From NCBI GenBank assembly GCA_050084985.1, contig JBITNC010000001.1:147932001-147996000 (forward strand): a DNA stretch of 64,000 nt, in the 5' to 3' direction. Shown here one piece after another: positions 61,531 through 64,000 of the stretch. The notes under the pieces were generated by a model. The model was not told where the DNA came from. It did not search any database and saw only the letters and a program-made list of their open reading frames with translations. This DNA is from Nageia nagi (taxonomy: Eukaryota > Pinophyta). Positions within the stretch are counted from its first letter, which is position 1. Each line of letters opens with the position of its first letter. A program made the translations under genes and the position numbers.

Positions 61531-62639
61531 CCCCTACCTACCTCCAACCATGGTAGCTACCTCTCTACTTATCATCTACTCTCCCCATATTGATGAATTG
61601 ATAAATAATCCCCCCATATCCCTAGTTGCCAATCCTTTATTCAGAATCTCACCTATTCTCTCTTCTAGATGCCCCCCCTTCAACATTGCACATACATAGC
61701 ATATTATTTTTTGCAATCGAGAGTTCTTTTTTTTTATCGAATTATTTTCTTGATATGTCACTCTACTTCTTATGCAAGGAATATTTATTATATTTGCTTT
61801 CTATTTTGATGAAACCTATATTTTTTTAAGTCTAATGTGACTAGTGAAATAAATGAAGGAGTGGCTAGTAAGTTAATGAAAGAGATTGGTGGGACTTTGC
61901 ATTACTCCTTCAAATAAGCTATATTTTTTAATACACTTTCTAGACTTGTGAAATTGTTAATATTTTTTTGGGATAAATTTTTTGAAGTTCATTTATTATT
62001 TTGAAAAGTGGAAAATTATATTTTTGAATGTAGGGGGCTCTCTTTTCTAATAACTTATTAAAATAATTGGGAGAACTTATTTTTTAAAAAGGGTTTAATT
62101 AATTTTTTTTTGGAGGAGTTTAATTAATTTTTTAAAGGGATTTTAAGGAATTTTCTTTTTACCTTTTAAAAAAAGAGGGAAAAATTCCTTATGAATAATT
62201 TTTTTCAAATGGAAGTTATTTTTTTTTTGGTCAAATGTAAATTTATATTAACGATGGTTTTTTATATAGGGCCCAAAAACCTATATTATAAAAATTATTA
62301 TGATATATCATTGAAAAAATGACTATCTACATTATCCTAAATTTCACTTCCATCCTAGGAAGGAGGATCCATCCATCTATGAAAACCAAAAAGAGAGTAA
62401 AGATTAGTAACATAAGCAAAAGTGTCCATCTCCATGCCCTATATTTTGTTGGTCGTAGCATTCTTCATTTTGAACATGAAGTACCACCTAGCCTTGATGA
62501 TGTTCTCCTACTAATTAGGCATTCTATCCAACAAAATACCCTCCAAAAGCCTCTTGATGGTTATTTTCATAAGGGGAGTTAATTTTTTAAGGGAGAATGA
62601 TTTTAGGAATATTATTAAGGAGGAATTAACTTTATTTTT
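61531..62639 (+). other. Copia leader sequence without recognised features
   Basis: Poly-T and poly-A-rich DNA. The open frame at 62319-62582 shows no domain I recognise. Confidence 0.5.
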
Positions 62640-63340
62640 TTAAATAATCCTTATTTTTTAGGAGAATGTTTTTTTTGCTAAGTTCAGGTTTTTAAGTAAA
62701 AAGGGGTGGACTTCTTATTTTTTATTGTTGTTACTTAAAAATAATGAACTCATACTTTTTATAAAAAGGTCCTCTTAGGGTTGTGATAAAACCTATTGGA
62801 ACACTGTTAGGTTTCAAATTAGATGATGTAGTATTTTTTTCATCCACTTTGTGTAGGCACTTTTACTTTTATTTCTTACAAACAAATCAAAAATATTAAA
62901 AGTGTACCCCCTAAAATGAACACATTTGCATGTTTATTCTGCAACATGACTTGTTTGGGGAGCCATGAGAGTAGATAAGGTATTTTGGAGCCTTTATTCC
63001 ATCAATACAAATGTTGTAAATTTTATAATTCTTAACTTACCCTAAGTCCTCTATTAATTTGGACATAACTCTATATAGTTGGATAGATATGTGTGTAGTG
63101 ATACCACATAGTCACACATCCATTCAGGGATTATCCTGATAACCTAGGAGGATAACTTGAAACCTAATCAAGATAATAATTTGGTTGATCCAATATACAT
63201 CACAACCTTAGTAAATAACTAGTACTTTTCCTTGTGAAATTATACTAATGACCAAGGTGAATGGTTGATGATTGGTAGGACTTGGGCTTCATGTAGGCAT
63301 CCAGGTGAAGGCCTAATTTTAAATAAGAAAATAACCTTAA
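62640..63340 (+). other. Conserved leader block of the copia family
   Basis: Matches, on the opposite strand, the leader at about 42900-43650. Examples are the TATAGAGTTATGTCCAAATT-like word, ATGTGGTATCA, and near 63270 GATTGGTAGGACTTGGGC with GGCATCCAGGTGAAGGC against AATTGGTAGGATCTAAGC with GGCATCCATATGAAGGC. Non-coding conservation between two copies fits a packaging or leader function, or simply recent common ancestry. Confidence 0.7.
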
Positions 63341-64000
63341 CTCTACCCTCATATGAATGTTACTTGGTTATGAAAAAATATTTGATGTATGGATTATATC
63401 ATTTTATTTAATTGTAAATATTTTTGGTTAAAAAATTTAAGCATGACTTGTTGATTACTCTTGGTTAAAAATTGATTTGAACAATTCAACAATATTGGTT
63501 GAATAATTTGATTAATAAATTACAATTATTTTGCATAGTGTAATATTGATTTCATGTTATCTTATGTATTAAACTCCTTAATGGAATAAAATTTACACTT
63601 TAGTGGTATTATTGCAATTCTAAAATAGATTGGTAAATAATATTATGTCCTTGATGGTAAAACTTTTGTGTCTTATGCATAATGCAAATTGGTAATATAT
63701 GTAGTTTTTTATGTAAGTGGATTAATGCATTTCATGGTTGGATGTTTATGCCTATATTTTTGATTTATGAAATCTTATGTATTGAAAATTTATCTATGTT
63801 TTGGATTCATACCACCTTACTTTCATGTTTTGAAACTTTATCAATTTTTTTGATTGATACCATTTTACTTTCTTTTTAAAAATTTATCCAATTATTGGAA
63901 TTGATGCTAATCTACTTTCATGTTTGAGAATTTTATCATTATTTATATCCCTCTTTCTTGATAGAGAGTTGTAGTGGATGGAGTGATTAAAAAGGTTCAC
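63341..64000 (+). other. Leader continuation to the window edge
   Basis: AT-rich, no coding motif. By comparison with the nested copia element the gag start should lie shortly beyond 64000. Confidence 0.45.

Larger units (their letters stand above)
60306..64000 (+). mobile_element. 5' half of a second Ty1/copia element, running off the window
   Basis: An LTR (60306-60717), a Met-type PBS (60720-60731) and a leader of over 3 kb are present. The LTR opening TGTTAATATGATAATGTAAC parallels TGTTAGAATTTGTAATGTAA of the nested copia element. The leader at about 62740-63340 matches that element's leader in sequence and order, so the two belong to one family. Gag should begin just beyond the right edge. 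The element lies next to or inside an older LTR fragment of the same family. Confidence 0.8.

Overview
The window looks like intergenic DNA from a large, repeat-rich plant nuclear genome. It is strongly AT-rich, has long TA microsatellites, and holds nested LTR retrotransposons, an L1-type LINE, a CACTA element, a tRNA-like SINE, PPR-derived repeats and a plant mobile domain (PMD) sequence. The PPR wording and the Ty3/gypsy protease/reverse transcriptase type resemble gymnosperm (conifer-like) sequences; that lineage is an inference. I found no intact host gene, tRNA, rRNA or CRISPR array. Almost every coding signal is broken by stops and frameshifts, so the annotation is mainly an archaeology of insertions.

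Layout. 1-1637: a minus-strand Ty1/copia RT/RNase H remnant. 1638-10369: a complete non-autonomous Ty3/gypsy-type element with two LTRs, primer-binding site (PBS) and polypurine tract (PPT). It carries a gag remnant on the sense strand, a degenerate PMD gene on the antisense strand, no visible pol, and a set of decayed palindromes. 12161-16863: a minus-strand copia element split by a CACTA transposon (13561-14597, TSD CTA), with a SINE-like insertion in its 5' LTR. 18855-19420: a tandem array of about 80-bp units derived from a PPR motif. 19969-23977 (minus) and 26178-28950 (plus): two related small LTR elements that share an unrecognised acidic protein and lack gag/pol motifs. 23978-31760 and 45648-46310: a field of PPR-derived repeats mixed with a short minisatellite.

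31761-45647: a minus-strand Ty3/gypsy element with recognisable gag, PR, RT, RNase H and integrase. Its 5' LTR is split by an 8-kb minus-strand copia element (37459-45504). 46591-48440: a PPR remnant, a tandem duplication and a plus-strand gypsy gag remnant. 48441-53204: mostly featureless AT-rich DNA with TA repeats and a diverged duplication. 53205-55450: a long minus-strand pseudogene of unknown function. About 55600-59145: a 5'-truncated L1-type LINE on the minus strand. 59215-60305: an old copia LTR fragment interrupted by a 1-kb TIR element whose empty site can be read from the homologous LTR. 60306-64000: the LTR, PBS and long leader of a second copia element that runs off the right edge.

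No gene network operates here. The relations are those of insertion order: gypsy into copia; CACTA and SINE into copia; copia into gypsy into PPR repeats; TIR element into an LTR fragment, next to a newer copia. The most unusual items are the antisense PMD gene inside a pol-less gypsy element, the shared acidic protein of the two small LTR elements, the PPR-derived repeats, and the GC-rich minisatellite found at similar places in two copia leaders.
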